From Crotalaria pallida (Eukaryota > Streptophyta > Magnoliopsida > Fabales > Fabaceae), in NCBI GenBank assembly GCA_037953625.1, contig CM075651.1, forward strand, positions 101,991,001 to 102,055,000: 64,000 bases of DNA. The letters are read 5' to 3'. The translations under genes were made by a program, and so were the position numbers. The stretch's first letter is position 1, and each line of letters starts with the position of its first letter. The notes beneath the pieces are model-generated. The model saw nothing but the letters and a program-made list of their open reading frames with translations, was not told the DNA's origin and did not search any database. Positions 24,196 through 34,187 of this stretch are shown here, piece after piece.

Positions 24196-25627
24196 TGTGA
24201 TTTGTGTCTAACATATGATGTTTTAGAGCTTAATTTCCCTTCCTTTTGCTATGTTTTGGCTTGTTTCTCTTGTAAATATAGGTATTTTGTATTAGTTTTA
24301 GGAATTTTTAGTTTAGTAGAATCCTTTGATCATTTTGATCCATTTTGGGTATGTTTCAGGTACTTTCAGAGCTTAAATGAAGAAAATAATTATGGAGATG
24401 AAAAGAGGATGAAAGGACCTTGAAAATGGCGCAAGAACGGAGCGAAACGGAGCCGGATCAGGTCCTGCACGCCCAGGCGCACAGACCCGCGCACCCAGGC
24501 ATGCGCACCGCGGTAAAATGACAGTGTTCGGTATTTTGGCCATAACTTGAGCTACGTTTATCAAAATGCGGCTATCTTGGTATCATTTTAAAGATAAGGA
24601 AAAACTCTATAACTTTGCCAGAAATAGCCTTGCTCAAATTCGTCCATCTTTGGGGTAAAAATCAGGGCCGAAGTTGCGTGTTAGACATGAGAAGGCCCAA
24701 TTGGGCCAATTTCTGATCAGTTTTGAAGGATTTTGATAAGATTAGGATTTTATCTATTTATTTATGTTTTTATGATTAGTTTAGAAAGAGATTAGAGAGT
24801 TATAATCAGTTATCATTATAATCAGAAATCATTGAGGGAGATTGCATTCTCTGGAGAGCATTCGGAGGAGGAATCCATTGAAGGCTGAAGATTCACATCA
24901 AGGATTAGTGATAATTTAGGAATGAATTACTTCTTTTCTTATTTGTTCTTCTTCTCTATGATGTGTAACTAAACCCTCTTGTGTTAGGAACATGTGGATT
25001 TGATTATGTAGTTTAATTATATGAATTGATGTTTTTCCGTTTCTAAATCATGTGTTTGATTGTGTTTTATTTCCAATTCATAAATCTAGCTAATTTATGT
25101 CTTGTTTTGGATCTCTAATTCTTCAATTGAGAGATTAGGAATTAGAATAGGCCATGCAATTAAACAATATAGTTATTCAACAAGTAGGGATACAATTGGG
25201 TAATTATATAACATGATTAATTCCTTGTTCTTTATTAAGATTATTCAATAGTTTAATCTCTTAAGGAATTAAGGATTATCTAATTGAATAAGAAACGGTA
25301 ATTATGCAAGAGGGATCTAATAGTTACCAATTTAGGAATTCGTTCATGATTTAGGGAAAAAACATTGATTTATGATAAATAAATGAAATAATTAATGAAA
25401 CTAGTTCCTAACGACCATTCACCCATCGTTATTTGTTTTTTATTTCTTTTTTTAGCAGTGAAATATTCTCTTTAATTTATTTATTTAATTTTGAATTTTA
25501 ATAGATTTTACTTTTAATTACTCTTAGGTAGAAATAAGTTAAATAATTCTTGGTCCCTGTGGGAACGATATCTGGTCTTAACCGACTATATTACTATGCG
25601 ATCTACTATACTTGCTAGAGAGTGATC
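24196..25627 (+). repeat. 3' LTR of element F
   Basis: It runs from TGTGATTTGTGTCTA to GAGAGTGATCA (TG...CA, 1,432 bp). The end contains CTTGGTCCCTGTGGGAACGA, a hallmark of Athila/Tat LTR 3' ends. The next bases (25628 on) align with the interior of LTR D as judged from LTR E, so F most likely inserted into D. Confidence 0.75.
24466..24512 (+). repeat. GC-rich degenerate repeat in LTR F
   Basis: A short patch of GCACGCCCAGGC and GCGCACCCAGGC-like units stands out in otherwise AT-rich LTR sequence. Confidence 0.6.
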
Positions 25628-25965
25628 AGGAGTTTACTTTAAAATATGGACTTACCCCAAGTTAACTTTGTACCTGTCAGTCCAGATCAGTTTATTTGTA
25701 ACAAAACTATAATTACATTGTAAGTGGTTGTGACTTACTTTGAAATCATTTAGAAAAGAGATATTTTTATATCCTTCACAACCATTAATACACTGAATCA
25801 AAACAATTGCTCTTATAAAGTCTTTTTTACAAAAAGATATAAGTATACTTAACTTATAAATAAAATTTAACACTTGAAAGAACTTTAATTAATAAAACAT
25901 TTTACATTACATTATCCAAGAATGGTTGCAACAATAATAATGAGACCAAGGAGGTCACAATAATA

Positions 25966-25992
25966 GTATACTCTCTATAATTGAGAGTATAC
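25966..25992. other. perfect 10-bp hairpin with 7-nt loop (D)
   Basis: GTATACTCTC (25966-25975) and GAGAGTATAC (25983-25992) pair perfectly around the loop TATAATT. The site lies just after the putative acceptor in the sense direction. Confidence 0.75.
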
Positions 25993-26482
25993 CTTCACGA
26001 CGCGGAATTAATGAACATCTTTCTCCGGAGGTACCTAAAATGGTCAACTTAAGGGGTGAGTAATTTGAATAATAATCAAGGAAAACACTTAAAATAACAG
26101 TAAGAAAGCATAACTAGACATACCCACACACATGTGTTCATATTCACATTATTCCAATTAACTATACCATTCTTGTACCTTAGCATTTAACTATTTTATT
26201 ACACTATACCAATACATTTCAATCTTTTATGCTCAAACATATGAGTATGAAATGCACTTTATACCATTATGATTTAATTCCTGAATCCAATGTAACGCTT
26301 TATCGTTTAACTTTAAACACTATAACACTTTAACACTTCATTGGATTCAGTGAATTAAACTCATTATATATCAATGAATGCACTTCTCCATTTCCAATAA
26401 CAATAACACTTTTCCTCACAAAACTACACCCTCCACTCTGGGGAAAAACCGACCAGGAGTAAGCATTTCTCAACCTATAGTT

Positions 26483-26573
26483 TGGTACTTCACCCCTCTA
26501 GGGTTCGTCATACCAGCTTGCACAGTACTTCACCCCTCTAGGGTTCGTCATACAATTTGGATTGATTCGCCCA
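26483..26573. repeat. two hairpin units in LTR D
   Basis: Two copies of GTACTTCACCCCTCTAGGG followed by TTCGTCATAC. The first has outer arms TGGTA/TACCA and inner arms ACCC/GGGT. They are homologous to the six units in LTR E. Confidence 0.65.
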
Positions 26574-26899
26574 AATTGGCTTTAGCAGAAGTCACCCTCG
26601 ACTGGCCAAAACGAGCCAAAGTGATGGAATTACCATGGTTTGCGTAGAACCAATCCCTAACACGGGAAGCAAACCCGTATCCTTTGCAGGATCAAAGTTC
26701 CCCATGATAATCCCTATAATTCACTTTTGCCCTCATCAATCGTTAAACGACGTGTGTTTTTCCCCGTACCTAAGGTCCACCTTACTTCTTAATGCACGTG
26801 TTTCTAGTTCATTTTATTTTGCTTTTGTTAATCAAACCTTTAATACTTTATATCCAATTGGTTGGGTTCTCTATCTTAGGATTTATGGCCATACTTTGG

Positions 26900-26905
<6 letters not shown>

Positions 26906-26930
<25 letters not shown>

Positions 26931-26931
26931 T
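26906..26931. repeat. TA microsatellite in LTR D
   Basis: A (TA)n run of about 26 bp, at the same place relative to the putative intron as the (TA)n run in LTR E. Confidence 0.9.
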
Positions 26932-27563
26932 CAACAATCATGCATCACAACAACAATATCATAATCATATCATTCATTCAACCATTTAGTTTAGCAATAA
27001 ACCAATAACCAATTACTAAACAAACCCTAAGTTCATAACATGCTTTTATATTCAATCATAAAATTTTCAACATACAAATCAAACATACACATATAAAATA
27101 CATCTAATTATAACCCTATTACTATCATTAAATCCTTTCCCTAATTAAAACCAAAGTACTCCCCCTTACCTCTTGAAGAGAAGAGGAGACAATGAGGTTC
27201 TCATGGAACTCACTCACCGACTCCAATCCTAGCTCCTTAGCACTCCAATCCTTGATTCCTAGTGATCCCCCAAGCTTCCTTGATGATTATTAGCCTCTAT
27301 TCCATGGATTGCTCAAGTCGGGGTTTAGGGTTTGATTTGGGGATTTTAAGAAAAAGAGGTGAAATGAAGATTTGAGAGAGGGAAATTGGTTGGGAATCAA
27401 TAGGGAGATGATTGGTGATGATGATTTGTTGTTATTTTGTGTTGATTTGTTGATTTGCAAAACCCTAGGGCAGAGAGGGCAAGAAGCTCGAAGAAGAGGA
27501 AGATAAACAAATGAAATCAACACTGAAAACCCGTGTTATTTGACTGATATAACAGGGGTAAGG

Positions 27564-27733
27564 TTAATCAATTAACACTTACTGTTTGCACATGATTAGT
27601 CGATTAATTCTTATCTTAATCGATTAGTGGCTGAAGGTGGCTAAAAATTTAATCGATTAATCCACACCCTACTCGATTAGTGGCTGAACATTGCCAAAAA
27701 CTTAATCGATTAACTCAAGGGTTAATCGATTAA
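27564..27733. promoter_or_regulatory. U3 palindrome cluster in LTR D (paired, 20-bp pitch)
   Basis: Sites start at 27564 (TTAATCAATTAA), 27596, 27616, 27649, 27669, 27702 and 27722. The last six form three pairs offset by exactly 20 bp, and the pairs repeat every 53 bp. Sites at 27649, 27702 and 27722 are exact TTAATCGATTAA, and the others differ by one to three bases. Confidence 0.8.
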
Positions 27734-27787
27734 CTTGTTCAGCCCACCATTCTCTTGCACTTCACATTGTCCTAACTTCTTCGTTAA

Positions 27788-27850
27788 CCGTCGGATCTTG
27801 CTCAAATTTTGAGACAAGCATCCTAAGACACTCATATTCACATCCAACGG
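27788..27850. promoter_or_regulatory. CCGTCGGAT / ATCCAACGG inverted repeat (D)
   Basis: Arms at 27788-27796 and 27842-27850 with a 45-base interval, as in LTRs C and E. Confidence 0.65.
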
Positions 27851-28119
27851 TGGAATTTGGGTTTAGAGCTATGGATATTTTATTCCTAATCTCCTAAGAT
27901 CCTATGTTCTTTAGGTCATAACTAACTCTTCAAAAATTCATTTCTAAGCCAATTCCACTTCATAAAACCTACCCTTACTAAATCCTACATTCTAAACATA
28001 TTCTAAACATCTCTTAGCACCTCTAAATAGAATCAAAGACTTAGAAACAACACTACCCTTATCAAAATTCTATTAACTAAAGCACCTAATAATTTGGGAA
28101 AATCGGGGATGTTACACTT

Positions 28120-29245
28120 ATGGCCAAGAAGCGTGGTCGCCCTCCTAAGACCAACCCCACCACCCCTCTCTCTTCTTCTCGCAAAGACCCTCCTGTGACT
28201 AAAGACAATGAGGAACGAAATTTGATTTCTTTTGCATTGCTTGACGCTGAAGGTATTAAGACTGATGCATTGGATGATCTTGATGACCAACAAACTAAGG
28301 CTCTAATCACAAACATTGATCGTTTACGTGAAAAACTCAAAGGCACTATGCATGAACCAAAAACAATGGAAAGAAGAGCCTCAGTTTGGGACCAGTTTGA
28401 CATAACAAAGTTGAGGAACTCTGGGGGCAAGCTTTCCTATCATGCCCCAACCATCAAAGAAGGAATATCCATTGGGAAGATTGAAGAAAAAGATGTTGAG
28501 GATGAAGTGAAATTCTGGAGCAATGCTATTGTGTGCTATGTGCTTGGTGCTAAGCCGCCTTTTCCAGTTATTAGTGGATATCTGAAGCGTGTATGGGGCC
28601 AACACAACATTGACAGAATCCTAATGAATGGAGACGGTACGGTAGTCGTAAGATTTAACTCTCTAGAGACCAGAAATACTGTTCTAGAAATTGGAGTTTT
28701 TCATTTTGATAGAAACCCTCTAATTATTGCTCCTTGGTCAGGCAGGCCAGTTTGGAAAGGAAACATGGATAAGGTCCCCATCTGGATTCAATTGCATAAT
28801 TTCAGTGTGAAATATTGGGGTAATGCTTTTCTGAGTAAGATCTCAAGCCTAGTTGGTATTCCTATCATGGTAGATCGCTAGAGTTTTTGTGGAAGTTAAC
28901 CCTAACACACTGCCTGATGAGGTATTTTATGAGGATGAAAATGGTCATGTTCTCACTCAAGAGATCACCTATGAGTGGAAACCTGTATTTTGTGATCAAT
29001 GCAGTTCCTATGGGCATGATAAAAAAATGTGTAGAAAAGGAACAAAAAAGGTTTGGGTTGTCAAAAACAAACCATCACATGATGAAGTTCTAGAAGTATT
29101 TGATTCAATCCAACTTCATGAGGCAATTGTTAATGAAACAGTGCTTGAGGAGAACTTAAATAACATACAGCTCCATTCCATTATGAGGGAGGGCATTCAG
29201 AATGAAGTAAATGCAGCAGTAATTGAGGATTCAGATGAGCAATGA
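28120..29245 (+). pseudogene. LINE ORF1 (DUF4283 and zinc knuckle), frameshifted
   Basis: This would be the nucleic-acid-binding ORF1 protein of a plant L1 LINE. It starts MAKKRGRPPKTN, an AT-hook-like basic N terminus. The DUF4283 region follows (VKFWSNAIVCYVLG, FPVISGYLKRVWGQ, VFHFDRNPLI, VPIWIQLHNF). At about 28872 some 32 nt are missing relative to the other LINE, and the frame is lost with a TAG. The next frame resumes as FVEVNPNTLPDEVF and includes the zinc knuckle CDQCSSYGHDKKMC. It ends at a TGA (29243) where a Trp codon is expected, and the sequence after it still reads like ORF1. Confidence 0.88.
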
Positions 29246-29335
29246 CAGACTATTCAACATAAAAAGAAAGATCTTAGCAGCAAAAGGGATAAGGAGTTGA
29301 TTGTAAGATCAGCAGGGTCTCCATCTATACCTCTT

Positions 29336-30009
29336 ATGGATAGGATTGCATCCTTGAACATAAGAGGTATCAACCACCCTCAGAAGTAGAAGGAAATAAA
29401 AAGGTTGAATGTACAATATAATATTGGTTTGTTTGGTATTCTTGAGAATAAAATTAGGCCTTCTTCTTATGAGCAGATTAAGGACAAGGTTGTGCCTGGT
29501 TGGGGATCTATCATTAACTTGGAGATCATCCTATTGGCAGGATTTGGGTTGTTTGGAAGCAGGACATGTTTAGAGTAAGAGCTATACTTACAACAAGTCA
29601 ACTGGTTCACTGCTATGTTCACCATATCGGTGGTGCAATTGATTTCTACATCACCTATGTATATGCCAGTAATGATGCAGCAACAAGGATGGATTTATGG
29701 AATGCTCTCTCTGATCTTGGGAACAACATGAATTCACCATGGCTAATTATGGGGGATTTTAACTGCTGTCTGGACCAGAATGAGAAAATTGGAGGTAATA
29801 ATCTTGATCCTAGCCAGGTGAATGATTTTAGAAACTGTGTTTGTGACTGTCAACTCCAAGATATGAGATACAGTGGATGCTTTTACACTTGGTCTAACAA
29901 GAAAGAAGGGGAGGCTAGAATTTTCAGTAAGCTGGATAGGGTTCTGATTAATCCTTGGTGGATGAATTCTTGGCCTGATGTAGAAGCTGTTTTCCTCAAT
30001 GAGGAAATC
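29336..30009 (+). pseudogene. LINE ORF2 endonuclease fragment
   Basis: The ATG at 29336 begins MDRIASLNIRGINHPQK, matching the start of ORF2 in the other LINE (MDSLAIWNVRGFNHPQK). A TAG follows almost at once and a frameshift lies near 29520. From 29566 the endonuclease-exonuclease-phosphatase motifs are clear: YVYASND, LIMGDFN, CFYTWSNK and SKLDRVLIN. The catalytic GDFN is intact here. The domain is cut after AVFLNEEI by LTR E, so no reverse transcriptase remains next to it. Confidence 0.85.
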
Positions 30010-30345
30010 TGTAACATCCTACTTTTTATTTCCATTGAAAAAGTCATTAAATATTGAAAACTTTAGAAAAATTTTGGCAGAGTTTGCTTTAAAACATGGA
30101 TCTTTCCTTTTAAAAGTTTTAAAATACAACTTGTCAGATTCAGAAACAGGAAAACACAAACATTTACAATACATTATTAAACAAAAGGAGGATATTTAGA
30201 TATCCTTTCCGAGTTACATCCACATATTAAACTTAGGTAAATAAAACATCTTCAAACATAACTAAATTTATACATTTTAAAAAGTGACATGATAACAGCC
30301 TAGTGGTTGCATCAACTACGATGTACATAATCATAGTGTAAAGTA

Positions 30346-30364
30346 CACTCCACTAGGAGGAGTG
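30346..30364. other. hairpin with 7-nt loop near LTR end (E)
   Basis: CACTCC (30346-30351) and GGAGTG (30359-30364) enclose ACTAGGA. It is equivalent in position to the hairpins at 16837 and 25966. Confidence 0.65.
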
Positions 30365-30748
30365 CATTTATCCTAAGCATTTAAGCCCTTAAGGCTGCTC
30401 CGATCAAGGTACCTAAAATATCAACTTAAGAGGGTCAGGTATTAATTCAAAATCAAGAAAAATGACTAAAAACGATAATAAGACATAAGGAAAATGAATG
30501 CTCTAGACAATTAGTAACTATAACAATATACAATCGACATAATGTAATTTATAGCTTTATTTTCTTCCTTTAACAATTTATCCATTTGATTCACCTTTAT
30601 TCATTTTGTAACTCTACATATACATAACTATCATCATAATTATCAACTAACATTGATAATGCATAACCACTATTTATAATGCAATGCAACCCTTTCCTTT
30701 AATCCTTGCTTTAACACTTTTCACTTTGTCCTTTAACAATTTTTGCCT

Positions 30749-31297
30749 ACATTGTACTTCACATTCTTCCCGTAGGAGGGTTCTTCGTACAGTGTAAGAC
30801 CCTTTCACTTTATAACACTTTATCTACATTGTACTTCACATTCTCCCCGAAGGAGGGTTCTTCGTACAATGTAAACTTTATAACTTTTGCCTCACATCCC
30901 CTCCACACTTTGGGAAAGACCGATTAGGAGTAAATGTCCTTCTACCTTTGCTTACATTGTACTTCACATTCTCCCCGTAGGAGGGTTCCTCATACAATGC
31001 AAGCCCCACTGTACTTCTTGTATCGCGTCCTTCGTACAGGGGAGGAACCACCCTCCGTAGCCACGAAGTAGGGAAGTGACCGATATAATTACTATAGGGT
31101 GCACTGGACCAATCAACAATTCAACCAGTACTTCTCGTATCGCGTCCTTCGTACTAGTTTCTACTGGGGTGATCAAAGTCCCCTATAGTCATTCCCGTGA
31201 TTGTTTCATAAACATAATCAAGTCACTATCTATTCATGTTCACTAATTCTATGAACCTTCACATTCTCCCCGTAGGAGGGTTCTTCAGTTCATAGAA
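30749..31297. repeat. six-unit hairpin array with compensatory stems (E)
   Basis: Outer arms are 30749-30757/30787-30795 (ACATTGTAC/GTACAGTGT), 30826-30834/30864-30872 (ACATTGTAC/GTACAATGT), 30955-30961/30993-30999 (CATTGTA/TACAATG), 31009-31014/31034-31039 (CTGTAC/GTACAG), 31127-31131/31151-31155 (AGTAC/GTACT) and 31247-31256/31288-31297 (TTCTATGAAC/GTTCATAGAA). Four units share an inner core TTCACATTCTCCCCGTAGG plus AGGGTTC. Arms differ but pairing is kept. Confidence 0.85.
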
Positions 31298-31468
31298 CCT
31301 GGATTCGATTATCTTTCCCAATATCCTAAGGTCCACCTTACTCCTTGAATGCACGTGTTTCTAGTTCGTTTTATGGTTGTTGGGAACTCAATCCTTTACT
31401 TTTATAATTCAATTTGGAGGGTTTTCTACCCTAGAGCATTTGGCCATAGCAATGCAATAAGTAACACT

Positions 31469-31494
31469 TATATATATATATATATATATATATA
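31469..31494. repeat. TA microsatellite in LTR E
   Basis: A (TA)n run of 26 bp within the putative intron. Confidence 0.9.
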
Positions 31495-32301
31495 ATATCA
31501 TTAAAAGAATTAATAACATCCAATCACTCACATTAATCACCATTCAACACCTAACTATTATTCAAGCACATTAACAGCATTACAATAATTAACATTCAAT
31601 TATAAAGTCACCATTCATTAGTCAACATAACCATTCAATCAACATTATCGTTATTACAATAGTTAACTTTTAAGTATGACACCATTAACTCTACTAATAA
31701 TTACCTTCAATCATCTTAATTAATATATTTCCAAGACAACAATTACAACAAGCATCAATATCATTAAACACTATAAACCCTAAGTTCACCTATCATTTAA
31801 TTCACATTTAACACATACATCAAGCATACACATCATTATATACTTATTATCCTAATTAATCCCTTCCCCTAATTAATAAAAATACCTCCCCTCTTACCTT
31901 TGTAGAGAGAGAAAGAGAGAGATAAGAAATTGGTGTTTTTGAAACCCGCTTCACCCACTTCAATCTACAAGCCCTTAGCTCCTATTCTCCTTGCTCCCAA
32001 GCTCCTTCTATTCTTCTAATTTGATTATTGGGGCAAGAACACTTGATTTGGGGGTTTAGGGTTCATGAGGGATTGGAGGATTTGAGAGAGGAGAGAGAGA
32101 TTTATGGAGTTTCAATGGAGGAACAACATATACTTGAGATGGGGAAACACTTTGGGATGATGATTTGTGAGGTTTATTGGTTGATCTTTGATGATTTAAA
32201 TCTAGGGTTTATGTTGGGGAAAAATCGTGCAAGAGAGAAGAAGAGAAAGAATGATCGATTGGGTTGATTAAAAACACGTTTTTAAGCCTGTTCTGCAGTG
32301 G

Positions 32302-32453
32302 TTAATCGATTAACTGGGTGGTTAATCGATTAACCAGTGTAATTGTTGGCCAAATCAGCTGTGAGACGTTAATCGATTAATCTCAGGCTTAATCGATTAA
32401 GTCATGTGCATGACTCAGGTCTTAATCGATTAACTCAAGGTTTAATCGATTAA
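32302..32453. promoter_or_regulatory. six exact TTAATCGATTAA palindromes in three 20-bp pairs (E)
   Basis: Exact 12-mers start at 32302/32322, 32369/32389 and 32422/32442. Each pair is offset by exactly 20 bp, leaving an 8-bp spacer of differing sequence. Confidence 0.85.
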
Positions 32454-32507
32454 CCGGTTCAGTCCACCATTCCTTTGCACTTCAAAGTATCATAACTTCT
32501 TCGTTAA

Positions 32508-32570
32508 CCGTCGGATCTTGCTCAAATTTGAAAGCAAGCTTCCTAATAAGTCCAACTTCATATCCAACGG
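32508..32570. promoter_or_regulatory. CCGTCGGAT / ATCCAACGG inverted repeat (E)
   Basis: Arms at 32508-32516 and 32562-32570 with a 45-base interval, as in C and D. Confidence 0.65.
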
Positions 32571-32694
32571 TGGAATTTGGGTTTAAAGCTATAGACATTC
32601 TTTTTCAAATTTCCTAAAGTCCTATGCTCTTAATTCTTAAATAACCCTTCTAAACCACGAGTTTAACCTAACATATTCCTTTTTTATACACTCT

Positions 32695-32708
32695 AAACCT
32701 ATTACCAT
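32695..32708. repeat. LINE target-site duplication, left copy
   Basis: AAACCTATTACCAT is repeated at 44861-44874 directly after the LINE's A-rich tail. The leading As are ambiguous with the tail. Confidence 0.9.
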
Positions 32709-32798
32709 AACAATATATACGTGGATAACATGATGACCTAGCCCTTCTCCCCGCCGTCGTTTTCCTTCTCTCTTTCTCGGTGCAACCACCGTGCTGCC

Positions 32799-34187
32799 AT
32801 GGCCAAGAGGAAAGGAAAGCAGCAGCAAACCCCTCCTAAAACCCCCTCTTCTTCTAAACCTTCTTCTCAGAAACCCTCTTCTAACACTTCACAATCCCAT
32901 GATAGCAAAGAGCATGATGGTGCAGTTGTTAAATCCCCGGTTAGGTTTGACTTGCTTGAAGACCAAGAAACTGAATTAGGTGAGTTGGTGAAAAGCATTG
33001 AGGGCATGGATGGTAAACAAGCGTCAATGGTGTTAGCGAAGTTAGATATGTTGCATGAAAAAATTAAAGGGAAACAACCCATGCATGATCATGTTGAGCA
33101 GACTGGTCCCAGTGAGGCTAACCCTAGCGATAAACTTGTGAAAAGAGCTTCCGTCTGGGACACTTTTGACATCACTAAGTTGCGAAATTCGGGTGAGAAG
33201 TTGTCCTAAAAGCCTCCAACCCTAAAGGATGGTGTTTCTGTTGGAAAGATAGAGATTGATGTCATTAAAGATGAACTCAAATTCTGGGAGAATGCTGTGA
33301 TATGCTTTGTGCTGGGTGCAAATCCTCCTTTTCCAGTGATCAGTGGCTACCTTAAGAGAGTGTGGGGGAAGCATGGCATTGATAAGATTGTGATGGATTT
33401 GGAGGGAAGAATCATTGTTAGATTCACATCATTAGAGGCCAGGAATACTGTATTGGAGATTAGAGTTTTTCATTTCGATAAAAAGCCTTTGTTTATCAGC
33501 CCTTGGTCAGAACAGTATGTGGGAAAGAGGTATTCTGATCAAATACCTATCTGGTTCCAATTGCATAACCTTGATGTTAAATTCTGGGGTGCAACTTCAC
33601 TAAGTAAAATATCTAGCTTAGTTGGAGTCCCAATTATGGTAGATAGCATGACTCAGGCCAGGGATCAGCTTAACTATGCAAGAATTCTTGTGGAAGTTAA
33701 TCCTGACACTCTCCCTGATGAGGTGTTCTTTGAGGATGAGAAGGGCAGAATACTTACACAAAAAATGACATATGAATGGAAGCCTCAGTTCTGTGAAAAT
33801 TGTGAGAAATTTGGTCATGACAAGAAGATGTGTAGGAAAGATGCAAAGGTGATTAAAAAGCAGTGGGTTGTGAAGAATCAGCCATCTCAGAAAGAAGTCA
33901 ATCATTTGGTAGATTCTGTCAGGGTGCAGGAACAGATTGATAAAGGCCATGAACTTGTTCAAACTGTTGAGGATTCTGAATTACATCCTCTGGTGGTGGA
34001 GATTGTGAGCCAGAATGCTTCTCAGACAGTGAAGAAAAGTGGTGAAAGTCAAAAGGAGGATAGGGAAGAGGAGTGGCAGACTGTAATGACTAGAAGAAGA
34101 ATTGCTCAAATGAAGAAAGATAGCATTGGTGATGTTAAGAAAGGGGATGGAGGGTCTGCTAGCTCTCTAAAGCCTCCTCATGGATAG
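32799..34187 (+). pseudogene. LINE ORF1 (DUF4283 and zinc knuckle) with one stop
   Basis: This would be the RNA-binding ORF1 protein, about 462 residues from MAKRKGKQQQT. The first 100 residues are Lys/Ser/Pro-rich. The DUF4283 region shows LKFWENAVICFVLG, FPVISGYLKRVWGK, VFHFDKKPLF and IPIWFQLHNL. The zinc knuckle CENCEKFGHDKKMC lies near residue 333. One TAA at 33207-33209, after EKLS, breaks the frame. A Tyr codon is likely there, since the related LINE has LSYHAP. The C terminus is charged. The stop codon overlaps the ORF2 start by 8 bases (34180-34187), suggesting coupled translation in the ancestor. Confidence 0.9.

Larger units (their letters stand above)
22079..25627 (+). mobile_element. 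element F, 3' part of an Athila-like gypsy element
   Basis: It contains a C-terminal ORF fragment, a long A/G-rich untranslated stretch, a TAAGTTTGGGGG polypurine tract and a 1.43-kb LTR ending in the ...GGGAACGATATC... segment typical of Athila/Tat LTRs. The left part, including gag and pol, is missing. Assignment to Athila/Calypso rests on layout and the style of the 3' sequences. Confidence 0.75.
26035..27169 (-). other. putative leader intron within LTR D
   Basis: On the minus strand the donor is TTCAAGAG|GTAAGGGGG and the acceptor is CCATTTTAG|GTACC. The interval of 1,135 nt holds a (TA)n run and the hairpin units. Consensus evidence only. Confidence 0.4.
25628..28116 (-). repeat. LTR D, reverse-oriented, 3' end missing
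   Basis: On the minus strand it begins at 28116 with TGTAACATCCCCGATTTTCC and aligns in order with LTR E (inverted repeat, palindromes, donor, TA microsatellite, hairpins, acceptor). By comparison with E it lacks about the last 75 bases, where element F starts. It abuts the LINE at 28117. Confidence 0.85.
28117..30009 (+). mobile_element. L1-type LINE, truncated at both ends
   Basis: It encodes a DUF4283/zinc-knuckle ORF1 and the endonuclease part of ORF2, both damaged. The 5' UTR is missing because LTR D ends three bases before the ORF1 ATG. The element stops inside the endonuclease, where LTR E begins (30010). It is related to the better-preserved LINE at 32709 and aligns with it through ORF1 and the endonuclease. 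Confidence 0.9.
30413..31897 (-). other. putative leader intron within LTR E
   Basis: On the minus strand the donor is TACAAAG|GTAAGAGGGG and the acceptor is GATATTTTAG|GTACC. The 1,485-nt interval contains the six-hairpin array and the (TA)n run. Consensus evidence only. Confidence 0.4.
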
